A stretch of 64,000 bases of DNA from AC-32 sp963728765. GTDB lineage: Bacteria; Actinomycetota; Thermoleophilia; Gaiellales; Gaiellaceae. Location: contig CAVSKX010000005.1 in NCBI GenBank assembly GCA_963728765.1, positions 124,001 to 188,000 of the forward strand. The letters run 5' to 3'. The translations under genes were made by a program, and so were the position numbers. The notes below the pieces were generated by a model. That model was not told where the DNA came from and made no database searches. It was given only the letters and a program-made list of their open reading frames with translations. This document shows, one piece after another, positions 50,025 to 58,514 of this stretch. Numbering within the stretch: position 1 is the first letter of the stretch; every line of letters begins with the position of its first letter.

Positions 50025-51553
50025 GCGGGCTGCGCGCGCGGCTGGCCCGCACGCCTCCCGGTTACCGCTACTCGATCGGCCGCGTCCTCGCGATCTACTC
50101 GGGCCTGATGGTCGCGCTGCTGCTGGCGGCCCTCGACCAGACGATCGTCGCGACCGCGCTGCCGCGGGTGGTCTCGGAGCTCGGCGGGATCAGCCAGTAC
50201 TCCTGGGTCTTCACCGCCTACATGCTCGGCTCGACCGTGACCGTGCCGCTGTACGGGAAGCTCGGCGACGCGCACGGGCGCAAGCCGCTCTTCATCGTCG
50301 CGATCACGATCTTCCTCGTCGGCTCCGCGCTCTGCGGCCTCGCCCAGAACATGGTGCAGCTGGTGATCTTCCGCGCCATCCAGGGCGTCGGCGCCGGCGG
50401 CCTCTTCCCCTTGACGCTCGCGATGGTCGGGATGATCGTCCCCCCGCGCGAACGCGGCCGCTACCAGGGGCTGATCGGCTCGGTCTTCGCGGCCGCCTCG
50501 ATCGTCGGGCCGCTGGTGGGCGGGTTCATCGTCGACAACGCTTCCTGGCGCTGGATCTTCTTCGTCAACCTGCCGGTGGGAGTCGTCGCGCTCGCGGTGA
50601 TCCTGGTGACGATGCCGAAGCGCACGACGAGGCACGAGCACTCGATCGACTGGCTCGGCGCGGGGGTCCTAGCCGCAGGCACGTCGGCGCTCCTGCTGGG
50701 CCTCGTCTGGGGCGGGCGCGAGTACCCGTGGGTCTCGGTGCAGGTGGACGGCGCGCTGATCGCAGCGGTCGTGCTGCTGGCGATCTTCGCGCTGATCGAG
50801 CGTGACGTGCCGGAACCGATCCTGCCGTTCGCGCTGCTGCGCAACCAGACGGTCGCCTCGAGCGTCGCCTGCATGGGCCTGGTCGGTGCGGCGATGTTCG
50901 GAACGATCAGCTTCGTCCCGCTCTTCGTGCAGGGCGTGATCGGCACCTCCGCCACCTCCTCGGGCGTCGTGCTCACGCCGCTGATGCTGGGCGCCGTGAT
51001 CACGAGCGCCGTCTCCGGCCAGATCGTCTCGCGGACCGGCCGCTACCGGCCGAACACGCTGATCGGCCCGGTCCTGCTCGGGATCGGCGAGCTCCTCCTC
51101 TGGCGGATGGACGTCCACACGACGAACGCCGAGGCGGCGCGGAACATGGTGATCGCCGGTATCGGGCTCGGGATGATGATGCAGATCTTCGTGCTCTCGA
51201 TCCAGAACTCGGTCGAGCGCCGCGAGATGGGGTCGGCGACCGCGCTGAGCCAGTTCTCGCGCTCCATCGGCGCGACGCTCGGCGTGACCCTGATGGGCGT
51301 GATCGTGAACCAGCGCCTGCCGGCGGGCGCGGATCTGGAGGGCGCCACGATTCACCGCCTTCCTCTGGCGGGCCGGGAGGCGCTGGCGAACGCCCTGCAT
51401 CCCGCGTTTCTGCTCGCCGCCGTCCTGTGCGCGGCCGTCTTCGTGATCTCGCTGCTCTGGGTGCGCGAGGTGCCGCTGCGCGCCGGCCTCGAGGACCTGC
51501 CGCCCGTCGTCGGGGACGAGACTTCCCCGCAACCGGCACAAGGCGTTCGCTAG
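50021..51553 (+). CDS. DHA2-type MFS drug-resistance transporter
   Basis: A 510-residue protein with about 14 helices. LDQTIVATALPRVVSELGG is the DHA2 motif D1, YGKLGDAHGRKPLF motif A, VGPLVGGFIVDNASWRWIFF motif C. It exports amphipathic compounds by proton antiport. GTG 50021 overlaps the EamA stop. A 20-base perfect palindrome spans its stop codon. Confidence 0.9.
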   Translation: MSGLRARLARTPPGYRYSIGRVLAIYSGLMVALLLAALDQTIVATALPRVVSELGGISQYSWVFTAYMLGSTVTVPLYGKLGDAHGRKPLFIVAITIFLVGSALCGLAQNMVQLVIFRAIQGVGAGGLFPLTLAMVGMIVPPRERGRYQGLIGSVFAAASIVGPLVGGFIVDNASWRWIFFVNLPVGVVALAVILVTMPKRTTRHEHSIDWLGAGVLAAGTSALLLGLVWGGREYPWVSVQVDGALIAAVVLLAIFALIERDVPEPILPFALLRNQTVASSVACMGLVGAAMFGTISFVPLFVQGVIGTSATSSGVVLTPLMLGAVITSAVSGQIVSRTGRYRPNTLIGPVLLGIGELLLWRMDVHTTNAEAARNMVIAGIGLGMMMQIFVLSIQNSVERREMGSATALSQFSRSIGATLGVTLMGVIVNQRLPAGADLEGATIHRLPLAGREALANALHPAFLLAAVLCAAVFVISLLWVREVPLRAGLEDLPPVVGDETSPQPAQGVR

Positions 51554-51561
51554 CGAACGCC
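51542..51561 (+). terminator. Palindrome over the MFS stop codon
   Basis: GGCGTTCGCTAGCGAACGCC is a 20-base perfect palindrome containing the TAG stop, followed by GTTTC. It is probably a terminator or 3'-end-protecting stem. Confidence 0.5.
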
Positions 51562-51637
51562 GTTTCAGGCAGCGCGGCTCGGCCGCGCGGCCGTCTGCGT
51601 CGCCGACCCGGGGCGTTCTGCTGTTCCGCAAACGCTC

Positions 51638-51643
51638 TAAGAT
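51638..51643 (+). promoter_or_regulatory. Leaderless-type -10 box for hppD
   Basis: TAAGAT, 7 bases before GTG 51651. Confidence 0.5.
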
Positions 51644-51650
51644 CCGAGGT

Positions 51651-52751
51651 GTGAGCGCTACCGACTTCATGCCGCTCGAAGGGTGGGACCACGTCGAGCT
51701 GTGGGTCGGCAACGCGAAGCAGGCCGCCTACTTCTACGAGCACGCGTTCGGCTTCACACGCACGGCCTACGCGGGGCCGGAGACCGGCGTGCGCGACCGA
51801 GCGTCATACGTCCTCGAGCAGGGAGACATTCGGCTCGTCGTCACCAGCGGCCTGCGCGCCGACAGCGAGATCACGCAGTTCGCGTGCCGCCACGGCGACG
51901 GTGCGAAGGCAATCGCGCTGCTGGTCCCGAGCGCGGGGGAGGCCTACCGCCAGGCCGTCCAGCGCGGGGCGCGCGGGATCTCGGAGCCGCGGTGGGTCGA
52001 GGACGACTACGGGCGCGTCGAGCTGTCGGCGATCGGTACCTACGGCGACGTCATCCACCTGTTCGTGAACCGCCACGAGTACGCAGGGCCGTTCCTGCCC
52101 GGCTACATCTCGTCCACGGACAACGGCCACGTCGGCGAAGGCGTCGGGCTGATGGCGCTCGACCACGTCGTCGGCAACGTCGAGCTCGGCCGGATGGACC
52201 ACTGGGTCGGCTTCTACGAGCGCGTCTTCGGGATGACGAACATCGTCCACTTCGGCGACGACCAGATCCAGACCGAGTACTCGGCGCTGATGTCGAAGGT
52301 GATGGCGGACGGCAGCGGCAAGATCAAGTTCCCGATCAACGAGCCCGCCGAGGGCAAGCGCAAGAGCCAGATCGAGGAGTACCTCGAGTTCAATCATGGC
52401 CCCGGCGTGCAGCACATCGCGCTCCAGAGCGAGGACATCGTCCGCACCGTCGAGGCGATGAAGGAGCGCGGCGTCCTCTTCCTGGACACCCCCGACACCT
52501 ACTACGACGACGTCCAGGGCCGGGTCGGCGAGATCAGCGAGGACTACTCCGACCTGCAGCGGCTGAAGATCCTCGCCGACCGCGACGAGGACGGCTACCT
52601 GTTGCAGATCTTCACGAAGACGGCGCAGGACCGGCCGACGGTCTTCTTCGAGGTGATCGAGCGGCACGGCGCGACGACGTTCGGCGAGGGCAACTTCAAG
52701 GCCCTGTTCGAGTCGATCGAACGCGAACAAGCTTTGCGCGGCAACCTCTGA
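51651..52751 (+). CDS. hppD: 4-hydroxyphenylpyruvate dioxygenase
   Basis: A 366-residue two-domain vicinal-oxygen-chelate protein. The iron ligands are His in LDHVVGN, His in GVQHIALQS and Glu in FFEVIERHG. DGYLLQIFTKTAQDRPTVFFE is the conserved C-terminal block. It converts 4-hydroxyphenylpyruvate to homogentisate; HmgA (59072) takes the next step. The last 12 codons (SIEREQALRGNL) use less GC-rich synonyms than the gene body, and a GC-rich synonymous copy of the same end lies 103 bases downstream. Confidence 0.93.
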   Translation: MSATDFMPLEGWDHVELWVGNAKQAAYFYEHAFGFTRTAYAGPETGVRDRASYVLEQGDIRLVVTSGLRADSEITQFACRHGDGAKAIALLVPSAGEAYRQAVQRGARGISEPRWVEDDYGRVELSAIGTYGDVIHLFVNRHEYAGPFLPGYISSTDNGHVGEGVGLMALDHVVGNVELGRMDHWVGFYERVFGMTNIVHFGDDQIQTEYSALMSKVMADGSGKIKFPINEPAEGKRKSQIEEYLEFNHGPGVQHIALQSEDIVRTVEAMKERGVLFLDTPDTYYDDVQGRVGEISEDYSDLQRLKILADRDEDGYLLQIFTKTAQDRPTVFFEVIERHGATTFGEGNFKALFESIEREQALRGNL

Positions 52752-52778
52752 GTCGATCGACTCGAAGAGAAACGCAAT

Positions 52779-52806
52779 CCCGTGCCTGACTTCAGTCTGG
52801 CTCGGG
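52779..52806. repeat. Imperfect palindrome between duplicated hppD ends
   Basis: CCCG-GCC-GACT / AGTC-GGC-CGGG arms with single T-T mismatches around a TC centre. It lies between the two copies of the hppD 3' end. A perfect 14-base GAGTCGATCGACTC dyad also overlaps the real stop codon at 52750. Confidence 0.5.
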
Positions 52807-52815
52807 CGAACAATC

Positions 52816-52854
52816 TCGATCGAGCGCGAGCAGGCGCTGCGCGGCAACCTCTGA
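52816..52854 (+). pseudogene. Orphan duplicate of the hppD 3' end
   Basis: Thirteen codons reading SIEREQALRGNL and TGA, the same peptide end as hppD. Compared with bases 52713-52751 there are five differences, all synonymous (GAA/GAG twice, CAA/CAG, GCT/GCG, TTG/CTG). No upstream coding sequence accompanies it. Confidence 0.75.
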
Positions 52855-52936
52855 AAAAGCGCTGCAAACCGCAAGTTCGCACGCTGAGCAGGCTCTTCTG
52901 AGTTGTAAGCGATAAAGCTCAGGAGGAATCACTCAG

Positions 52937-53554
52937 ATGAAGAAGCGCTGGATCGTTCCGACTCTGTTCGTCGCCGCCCTCGCGTTCACGGCGACGGGCG
53001 TGGCGGGAGGACCGGGTCATGGGAAGGGCAAGGGCAAGGGGCACCATGGCAAGTTCGGCCCCTATGACGTGGTGACCGACGACCCCGGCTCGTGCAGCAA
53101 TGCATGGGCGGTGGACACCGAGAAGCGCACGTTCAAGGTCAGGCGCAACAACGACGGCTCCTACACGCTGACGCGCTACGACCGCGGCACGTTCCTGACG
53201 AAGGCCGGCCAGAGCCCGGGTGCGTGCAACACGAAGGGCAAGCACGGCGCGACGGTGAACGCCGGCGTGAAGGGGAAGTTCAAGGGGTACCTGCGCGGCC
53301 GGATCACGGGCGGCACCTTTGACCCGAACGCGTCGTGCACCACTCCGGACTGCGGCTTCACCAACGTGTGGATCGCCGCCTTCTTCGGGCCGAGCGCGAC
53401 GTTCTCGTGCTCCGCGAACTCGAAGGCCTGCCAGTTCGGCTTCCAGTACCACGCGCGGCACCAGGGGCTGAAGTTCCGCAACTGGTACGACATCGGCAAG
53501 GGTGCCGGGACGTTCCTCAAGGAGCGCTTCCACGGCGACATCGCGAACGCGTAG
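52937..53554 (+). CDS. Secreted protein of unknown function
   Basis: A 205-residue protein with a signal peptide (MKKRWIVPTLFVAALAFTAT ending near GVAGG), a Gly/Lys/His-rich linker (GKGKGKGHHGK) and a mature domain with six Cys residues (GSCSN, GACNT, SCTTPDCGF, FSCSANSKACQFGF). The even Cys count suggests disulfides. No family recognised. AGGAGG precedes the ATG and a strong terminator follows, so it is a monocistronic, probably well-expressed gene. Confidence 0.7.
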   Translation: MKKRWIVPTLFVAALAFTATGVAGGPGHGKGKGKGHHGKFGPYDVVTDDPGSCSNAWAVDTEKRTFKVRRNNDGSYTLTRYDRGTFLTKAGQSPGACNTKGKHGATVNAGVKGKFKGYLRGRITGGTFDPNASCTTPDCGFTNVWIAAFFGPSATFSCSANSKACQFGFQYHARHQGLKFRNWYDIGKGAGTFLKERFHGDIANA

Positions 53555-53576
53555 CTCCTGCTCATTCGCTTCGCCT

Positions 53577-53606
53577 AGAGAGGCCCGCCCGAAGGCGGGC
53601 CTCTCT
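53577..53606 (+). terminator. Rho-independent terminator
   Basis: Perfect 13-base arms AGAGAGGCCCGCC / GGCGGGCCTCTCT around a CGAA tetraloop, followed by GTTTTCC, 22 bases after the stop of the secreted-protein gene. It is the best terminator in the window. Confidence 0.85.
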
Positions 53607-53628
53607 GTTTTCCTGAGATTCTTCCCGC

Positions 53629-54978
53629 ATGAGCCCCCAGCGCCGCACCGCGCTCATGTCGATCGCAGCAGCCTGTGTGCTGATCGCGGTCAAGCTCGTC
53701 ACCGGGCTCGCGACACACAGCCTCGGCCTGCTCTCCGAGGCGGCTCACTCCGGGACCGACCTCGTCGCGGCGCTGCTGACGTTCTACGCCGTCGGCGTCG
53801 CGGTTCGGCCGGCCGACACCGGCCACGCGTACGGGCACGGCAAAGCAGAGCATCTCGCGGCCCTCGGTGAGGCCGCGATCCTCGTCGCAGCCAGCCTGCT
53901 GATCGCCTGGCGCGCGCTCTGGCGGCTGTTCGGCCTGGCCGAGGGGCAGGTCGACCCGCGCTGGTACGCGATCGCGGTGATGGCCGTCGTGATGGTCGTC
54001 GACGCGGCGCGCGCGACGACCTCGTATCGCGTCGGGCGGCAACAGCGCAGCGCGGCCCTGCAGGCGAACGCGCTTCACTTCGCCAGCGACCTCGCGGGCT
54101 CGGGCGCTGTGCTGCTGGGCTTGCTCGCGGCGCGGGCGGGCTACCACTGGGCCGACTCCGCGGCTGCGCTGTTCGTGGCGGCGCTCGTGCTCGTCGCCGC
54201 CGCGCGGCTGATGCGCGTGAACGTCGACGTGTTGATGGACCGCGTCCCACCGGACGCGCAGGAAGCGGCGATGGGCGCGATCGGTGCGGTGCCCGGAATC
54301 GAGCTCCGGCGGCTGCGGATGCGGCAGGCGGCGGGGCGGCAGTTCGCGGACGTGATCATCGGCGTGCCGCCGGGGGCGGCCGTCGGGCAAGGCCACGCGG
54401 CGGCGGATGCGGTCGAGGCGGCGGTGCAGAGCGCCCTGCCGGACAGCGACGTGGTGGTTCACGTCGAGCCGCAGCAGGACCACGCCGCGCTGCGCGAGCG
54501 CGCGCTCGCGGCAGCGCAGCGCGTCCCGCGCGTGCGCGAGATCCACAATCTGAGCGTGCTGCTCGTGGGCGGTGCGACGGAGGTCTCGCTGCACCTGAAG
54601 CTCCCGGGGGACTTGCCGCTCGAGGAGGCCCACGGGGTCGCGACGGAGGTCGAGCGCGCGATCGTCGAGTCGGTGCCGGAGGTCGACTCGGTGCAGACGC
54701 ACCTCGAGCCGCTGGCCGAGCCGGGGGAGGGGCGCAGCGTCCTCGACGACGACGCCGACCGGGATCTCGTCGAGCGCATCGTCCGGGAGGAGACCGGCGG
54801 CCCCCCGCGAGAGCTTCGGTTCCTCCGCACCGACAACGGCTTGCTCGCCTACCTCACGCTCGGTCTCGACCCCGGCACCCCGCTGGCGGTTGCCCACGCG
54901 CGCGCGAGCAAGATCGAGGAGCGGATCCGCAACGAGCGCCCCGAGATCGCCGATGTCATCGTGCATACGGAGCCGTAG
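53629..54978 (+). CDS. Cation diffusion facilitator transporter with extended C-terminus
   Basis: A 449-residue protein. Six helices carry the CDF metal motifs: LLSEAAHSGTDLVAALL, HAYGHGKAEHLAAL and ANALHFASDLAGSG. A first cytoplasmic domain (MGAIGAVPGIELRRLRMRQA...VVVHVEP) is followed by a second related ferredoxin-like domain (REIHNLSVLLVGGATEVSLHL...VQTHLEP) and a third stretch ending VIVHTEP. Typical CDF proteins have one such domain and about 300 residues. It exports divalent metal such as Zn, Fe or Mn. Confidence 0.88.
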   Translation: MSPQRRTALMSIAAACVLIAVKLVTGLATHSLGLLSEAAHSGTDLVAALLTFYAVGVAVRPADTGHAYGHGKAEHLAALGEAAILVAASLLIAWRALWRLFGLAEGQVDPRWYAIAVMAVVMVVDAARATTSYRVGRQQRSAALQANALHFASDLAGSGAVLLGLLAARAGYHWADSAAALFVAALVLVAAARLMRVNVDVLMDRVPPDAQEAAMGAIGAVPGIELRRLRMRQAAGRQFADVIIGVPPGAAVGQGHAAADAVEAAVQSALPDSDVVVHVEPQQDHAALRERALAAAQRVPRVREIHNLSVLLVGGATEVSLHLKLPGDLPLEEAHGVATEVERAIVESVPEVDSVQTHLEPLAEPGEGRSVLDDDADRDLVERIVREETGGPPRELRFLRTDNGLLAYLTLGLDPGTPLAVAHARASKIEERIRNERPEIADVIVHTEP

Positions 54979-55007
54979 CGTTGAAGCGCGGCGTTTCCAT
55001 TGACCGG

Positions 55008-55066
55008 CTCAGACGGATGGACGAGCAAAGCCCGCCCATCCTGAGGTCGGCACCGCAAGCGGTGCC
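55008..55066 (+). repeat. Bipartite palindromic repeat, copy 6
   Basis: Hairpin 1 (55008-55045) has arms CTCAGACGGATGG / CCATCCTGAG and core GCAAAGC. Hairpin 2 is the perfect GGCACCGC-AA-GCGGTGCC (55049-55066). It lies between the CDF and FAH genes. GAGCCGTAGCG, which includes the CDF stop (54970-54980), recurs at 55071-55081. Confidence 0.65.
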
Positions 55067-55091
55067 TCGCGAGCCGTAGCGCCCGCGGCTG

Positions 55092-55097
55092 TAGCCT
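55092..55097 (+). promoter_or_regulatory. Leaderless-type -10 box for the FAH-family gene
   Basis: TAGCCT, 6 bases before GTG 55104. Confidence 0.5.
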
Positions 55098-55103
55098 CGC
55101 GCG

Positions 55104-55928
55104 GTGAAGCTGTGCATGTTCACGCCGGTGGAGCACGAGATCCGCGGGTGGCCGGGGCGGATCGAAGGTGACCGCGTCGTCCAGCTTGCCGCTCAGACGC
55201 TGGAGTCGTTCTTCACCGGGGGCGGCAAGGCGCGCGAGCATGCCGAGTACCCGCTCGACGAGGTGCGGTTGCTCGCGCCGGTGCACCGGCCGCCCTCCGT
55301 CCGCGACTTCTACGCCTTCGAGCAGCACGTCATCAACGCTCGGGCGGTCACGGGACGCGGCGAGGTGCCGCCGGAGTGGTACGAGATCCCGGTCTTCTAC
55401 TTCTCGAACCCGGCCGCGATCTACGGGCCCGAGGACGCGATCCCGTACCCGGAGGGGTCGGAGGCTCTGGACTACGAGCTCGAGGTGGCGGCGGTGATCG
55501 GCGTGGACGGCGAGATCGGCGGCTTCACGATCATGAACGACTGGTCCGCGCGCGACCTGCAGCGAAAGGAGATGCGCGTCGGGCTCGGGCCGGCAAAAGG
55601 GAAGGACTTCGCGACCTCGCTCGGGCCGGTCGTCGTCACCGCCGACGCGCTCGGCGACCTGCGCCTGGAGATGGTCGCGCGCGTGAACGGCGAGGAGCGC
55701 TCGCGCGGGAATCTCGGTGACATGTACCACTCGTGGGAGTCGATCCTCGAGCACGCCGGGCGCAACACCGCGCTGCGGCCGGGCGACGTGATCGGCTCGG
55801 GCACGGTCGGCAGCGGCTGCATCCTCGAGCACGGCGACGAGCGCTGGCTCCAGCCGGGAGACGAGGTCGAGCTGGAGGTCGAGGGCATCGGCGTCCTGCG
55901 CAACCGGATCGGCACGAGACGGGCGTGA
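55104..55928 (+). CDS. Fumarylacetoacetate hydrolase-family protein
   Basis: A 274-residue protein. PPSVRDFYAFEQHV, FYFSNPAAIYGPEDAIPYP, DYELEVAAVIG and MNDWSARDLQ are the FAH-fold blocks with acidic metal ligands, and GDVIGSGTVGSGCILE closes the active site. The neighbouring hppD and hmgA suggest that it cleaves fumarylacetoacetate to fumarate and acetoacetate. The family also includes acylpyruvases, so this is by context. A GTGA overlap joins it to the FAD oxidase gene. Confidence 0.85.
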   Translation: MKLCMFTPVEHEIRGWPGRIEGDRVVQLAAQTLESFFTGGGKAREHAEYPLDEVRLLAPVHRPPSVRDFYAFEQHVINARAVTGRGEVPPEWYEIPVFYFSNPAAIYGPEDAIPYPEGSEALDYELEVAAVIGVDGEIGGFTIMNDWSARDLQRKEMRVGLGPAKGKDFATSLGPVVVTADALGDLRLEMVARVNGEERSRGNLGDMYHSWESILEHAGRNTALRPGDVIGSGTVGSGCILEHGDERWLQPGDEVELEVEGIGVLRNRIGTRRA

Positions 55929-56905
55929 AGGTCGCGGTCATCGGCGGGGGTGTGATGGGGCTCGCGACCGGGTGGGCGCTGAAGCGGCGCGGGCACGAAC
56001 CGGTCGTCTACGAGCAGTTCGAGGTCGGGAACCCGCACGGGTCGAGCCACGGCCGCTCGCGGATCTTCCGGCTCGCCTACGCAGAGGATCATTACGTGCG
56101 GCTCGCGCAGCAGGCGCTCGCGCTCTGGCGCCAGCTCGAGGGGGAGACCGGCGAGACGCTGCTCGAGCTCTACGGGCTGGTCGAGATCGTCGGCTCTCTC
56201 GAGGAGAGCACCGCCGAGACGCTCGAGCGGTGCGGCGTCGCCTGGGAGCGGCTCGAGCGGGAGGAGGCGGAGCGGCGGTACCCGATTCGCGTGCCGGAAG
56301 GGTCGTTCGCGGTCGTGCAGCCGGAGGCCGGGATCGCGCGCGCCGACAAGGCCCTCGACGCCTTTCGACGCGAGCTCGACGTGCGCGAGCACACGCACGC
56401 CAACCCGGACGAGGTGAACGCGGACGCCGTCGTCGTGACCGCCGGCTCGTGGGTGAACGAGCTCCTCGACGAGCCGCTGCCGGTGAAGGTGACGCGCGAG
56501 ACAGTCTGCTACTTCCGACCGGAGGCGGGACGGCCGATTCCGTCCGTCGTCTCGTTCAGGCCGACGAGCCACACCCACGAGATGTACTCGCTCTACGACC
56601 CGGTGTACGGCTTGAAGGTCGGCGCGCACCACGCGGGACAGGAGGCCGACCCGAACGCCCCGGGCGAGCCGGAGGCTTGTCTGATCGAGCGGATTACCGA
56701 ATGGGCGAACAAGACGTACCGCCTGGCGGAGCCGGAGGCGGTCGGCCTCGACACGTGCATGTACACGACCACCACGGACGAGACGTTCATCCTCGAGCGC
56801 CGTGGCCGGATCGTGGTCGGGTCGCCCTGCTCGGGCCACGGCTTCAAGTTCGCTCCCGCGATCGGCGAGCGCCTCGCCGACCTCGCGGTCGAAGCAGCGG
56901 GCTGA
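55925..56905 (+). CDS. FAD-dependent oxidase, monomeric sarcosine oxidase-like
   Basis: A 326-residue flavoprotein. VKVAVIGGGVMGLATGWALK is the dinucleotide motif, GSSHGRSRIFRLAY and SPCSGHGFKFAPAIGE the sarcosine oxidase-type blocks. DTCMYTTTTDE contains the Cys that in bacterial monomeric sarcosine oxidase binds FAD covalently (CMYT context). It should oxidise an N-methyl or secondary amine giving H2O2; the exact substrate is open. GTG 55925 lies within the FAH stop codon overlap. Confidence 0.85.
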   Translation: MKVAVIGGGVMGLATGWALKRRGHEPVVYEQFEVGNPHGSSHGRSRIFRLAYAEDHYVRLAQQALALWRQLEGETGETLLELYGLVEIVGSLEESTAETLERCGVAWERLEREEAERRYPIRVPEGSFAVVQPEAGIARADKALDAFRRELDVREHTHANPDEVNADAVVVTAGSWVNELLDEPLPVKVTRETVCYFRPEAGRPIPSVVSFRPTSHTHEMYSLYDPVYGLKVGAHHAGQEADPNAPGEPEACLIERITEWANKTYRLAEPEAVGLDTCMYTTTTDETFILERRGRIVVGSPCSGHGFKFAPAIGERLADLAVEAAG

Positions 56906-56961
56906 AGCAGCGCGTCGCCGTTGACCCACGCGGGGCGGGGGCGTACGCTCGCACGAAGGCC

Positions 56962-58497
56962 ATGCTTCGCCGCCAGGCCTTCCCACTCGGAGTCGCCGGC
57001 GCGATCGCCCTGACGCTCGCCGCTTCGGCGTACGCCTATGTCTGCCACCCCGATCTCCCGGGAACGAAGAGCCTCTCGGTCAACGGCCGGGTCGACGGCT
57101 ACTCCCTCCGCGGCTGGCGTGTGACGCTGCGTGCACGGGTCGGCGGCTGCGAGCGGCGCATCGTCTGGCGGCCCGCCCGCGGGACGTCGTCCGCGAGCGG
57201 CTGCAGCGGGAGCGTTCCGGCGGCAACGCCGCCACGCTCGGCGAGCGACGGTCGCTACCGCGTGTCGCTCGTCGCGGGAAGTCGTGACCCCGACCAGCCC
57301 GACCGGCTGGCCGTGTACGACGCGCGCACCGGCAGGGGGCTGCACGCGTGGCCGCTGCCCGCGGATGCCTCGTCGGTGGATGTCGCTCGTGGGGTCGCGG
57401 TCGTCTCTACGACGAACGGCGACTACGTCGTCCGCCTGCGTGACGGCCGTTTCGCGCTCGTCGGCGTCAAGCATCCAGGCGACCGGCCGCAGATCGAACC
57501 GGCGGGCATGGTCTTCCAGGACGACCTCTACAAACGGCGGAGCGCGCGGCGCTCGCTCCTGAAGTTCGTCCCGTTCGCAACCGTTACGCACGCGCTGCGC
57601 CCCTTCGGGCCGCTGCGCGTTTCCCAGAACATCGGCGACTTCGCGCTCGACGGTCGCAGCGTGATCTTCGTGAAGAAGGACCCGACAGGTGCTTGCGACC
57701 GGATCGGCGTCTGGACGATCCCGTGGCACTACTCGACCGACCTGATGGACGAGCCGCCGATCTGCCCAGAACGGCACGCGCCGGGCGGCATCACGGCGCT
57801 CGCGCTCGGCGGCCAGTACGTCGAGGTCCTCACGACCTACGGGACGGTGCAGACGCTCATCTCGAGCACGTTCGTCCACTGCATCGAGAAGGTCGTCTCG
57901 CGGACGACGCTCGGCTCGGGATCGATCCCTGCGCTCGCCGGCGACGGGTCGACGCTGGCGTACGTGCTCTCGCGCCGGGGGCAGCAGGCGCGTGTCGGGC
58001 GCTTGCAGGGACAGCGGCCGGCAGGTGCGGTCGAGATTCCGTCGGCTGCGGCGATCTCGGTCGACCGGGGCCGGCTTGCCGTCCTGCGGGGCGACGGGCG
58101 CGTCGATGTCGTTCAGGACAACCGGGTTCTCAGGACGCTTGCACCGGCAGGTGCCCGCGCGATCGCGCTCCGCGGTCAGCAGCTCGTCGTCCTCACCCGT
58201 GCCGGCACCCTGGACGTCTACGAGCTCTGGAGCGGTCGTCTGCTCCACCGGTGGAAGGCTCCCGCCGGCGCGTCGGCGGCGCTCGACGTCCACTACGGTG
58301 CCGCCCTCGTGACCGCCGGCCCGCGTGTCTACGCGATCAGCCTCGCGACCGGGGCCCGCCAGGTGCTCTTGGTTGCGCCGGCGCCGGTTCGCGCCCACCT
58401 CGACGACATCGGAGTTGTCTACACCTACAACGTCGCCAGCGGCGGCGTTCTCGGCTTCATCCCGTTCGCTGCCGTCGAGCGGGCGCTCGGCGCCTGA
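56962..58497 (+). CDS. Secreted beta-propeller-like protein, function unknown
   Basis: A 511-residue protein with a signal peptide (LGVAGAIALTLAASAYAYVC). The mature part shows repeated short beta-rich units (RLAVYDARTGRGLHAWPLPA, GDYVVRLRDGRFALVGVKHP, GTLDVYELWSGRLLHRWKAP, RVYAISLATGARQVLLVA), as in WD40/PQQ-type propellers. No catalytic motif is seen. ATG 56962 is the first start giving a signal peptide. Role unknown; perhaps extracellular binding. Confidence 0.7.
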   Translation: MLRRQAFPLGVAGAIALTLAASAYAYVCHPDLPGTKSLSVNGRVDGYSLRGWRVTLRARVGGCERRIVWRPARGTSSASGCSGSVPAATPPRSASDGRYRVSLVAGSRDPDQPDRLAVYDARTGRGLHAWPLPADASSVDVARGVAVVSTTNGDYVVRLRDGRFALVGVKHPGDRPQIEPAGMVFQDDLYKRRSARRSLLKFVPFATVTHALRPFGPLRVSQNIGDFALDGRSVIFVKKDPTGACDRIGVWTIPWHYSTDLMDEPPICPERHAPGGITALALGGQYVEVLTTYGTVQTLISSTFVHCIEKVVSRTTLGSGSIPALAGDGSTLAYVLSRRGQQARVGRLQGQRPAGAVEIPSAAAISVDRGRLAVLRGDGRVDVVQDNRVLRTLAPAGARAIALRGQQLVVLTRAGTLDVYELWSGRLLHRWKAPAGASAALDVHYGAALVTAGPRVYAISLATGARQVLLVAPAPVRAHLDDIGVVYTYNVASGGVLGFIPFAAVERALGA

Positions 58498-58514
58498 GTA
58501 CCTTCCCCGGAACC

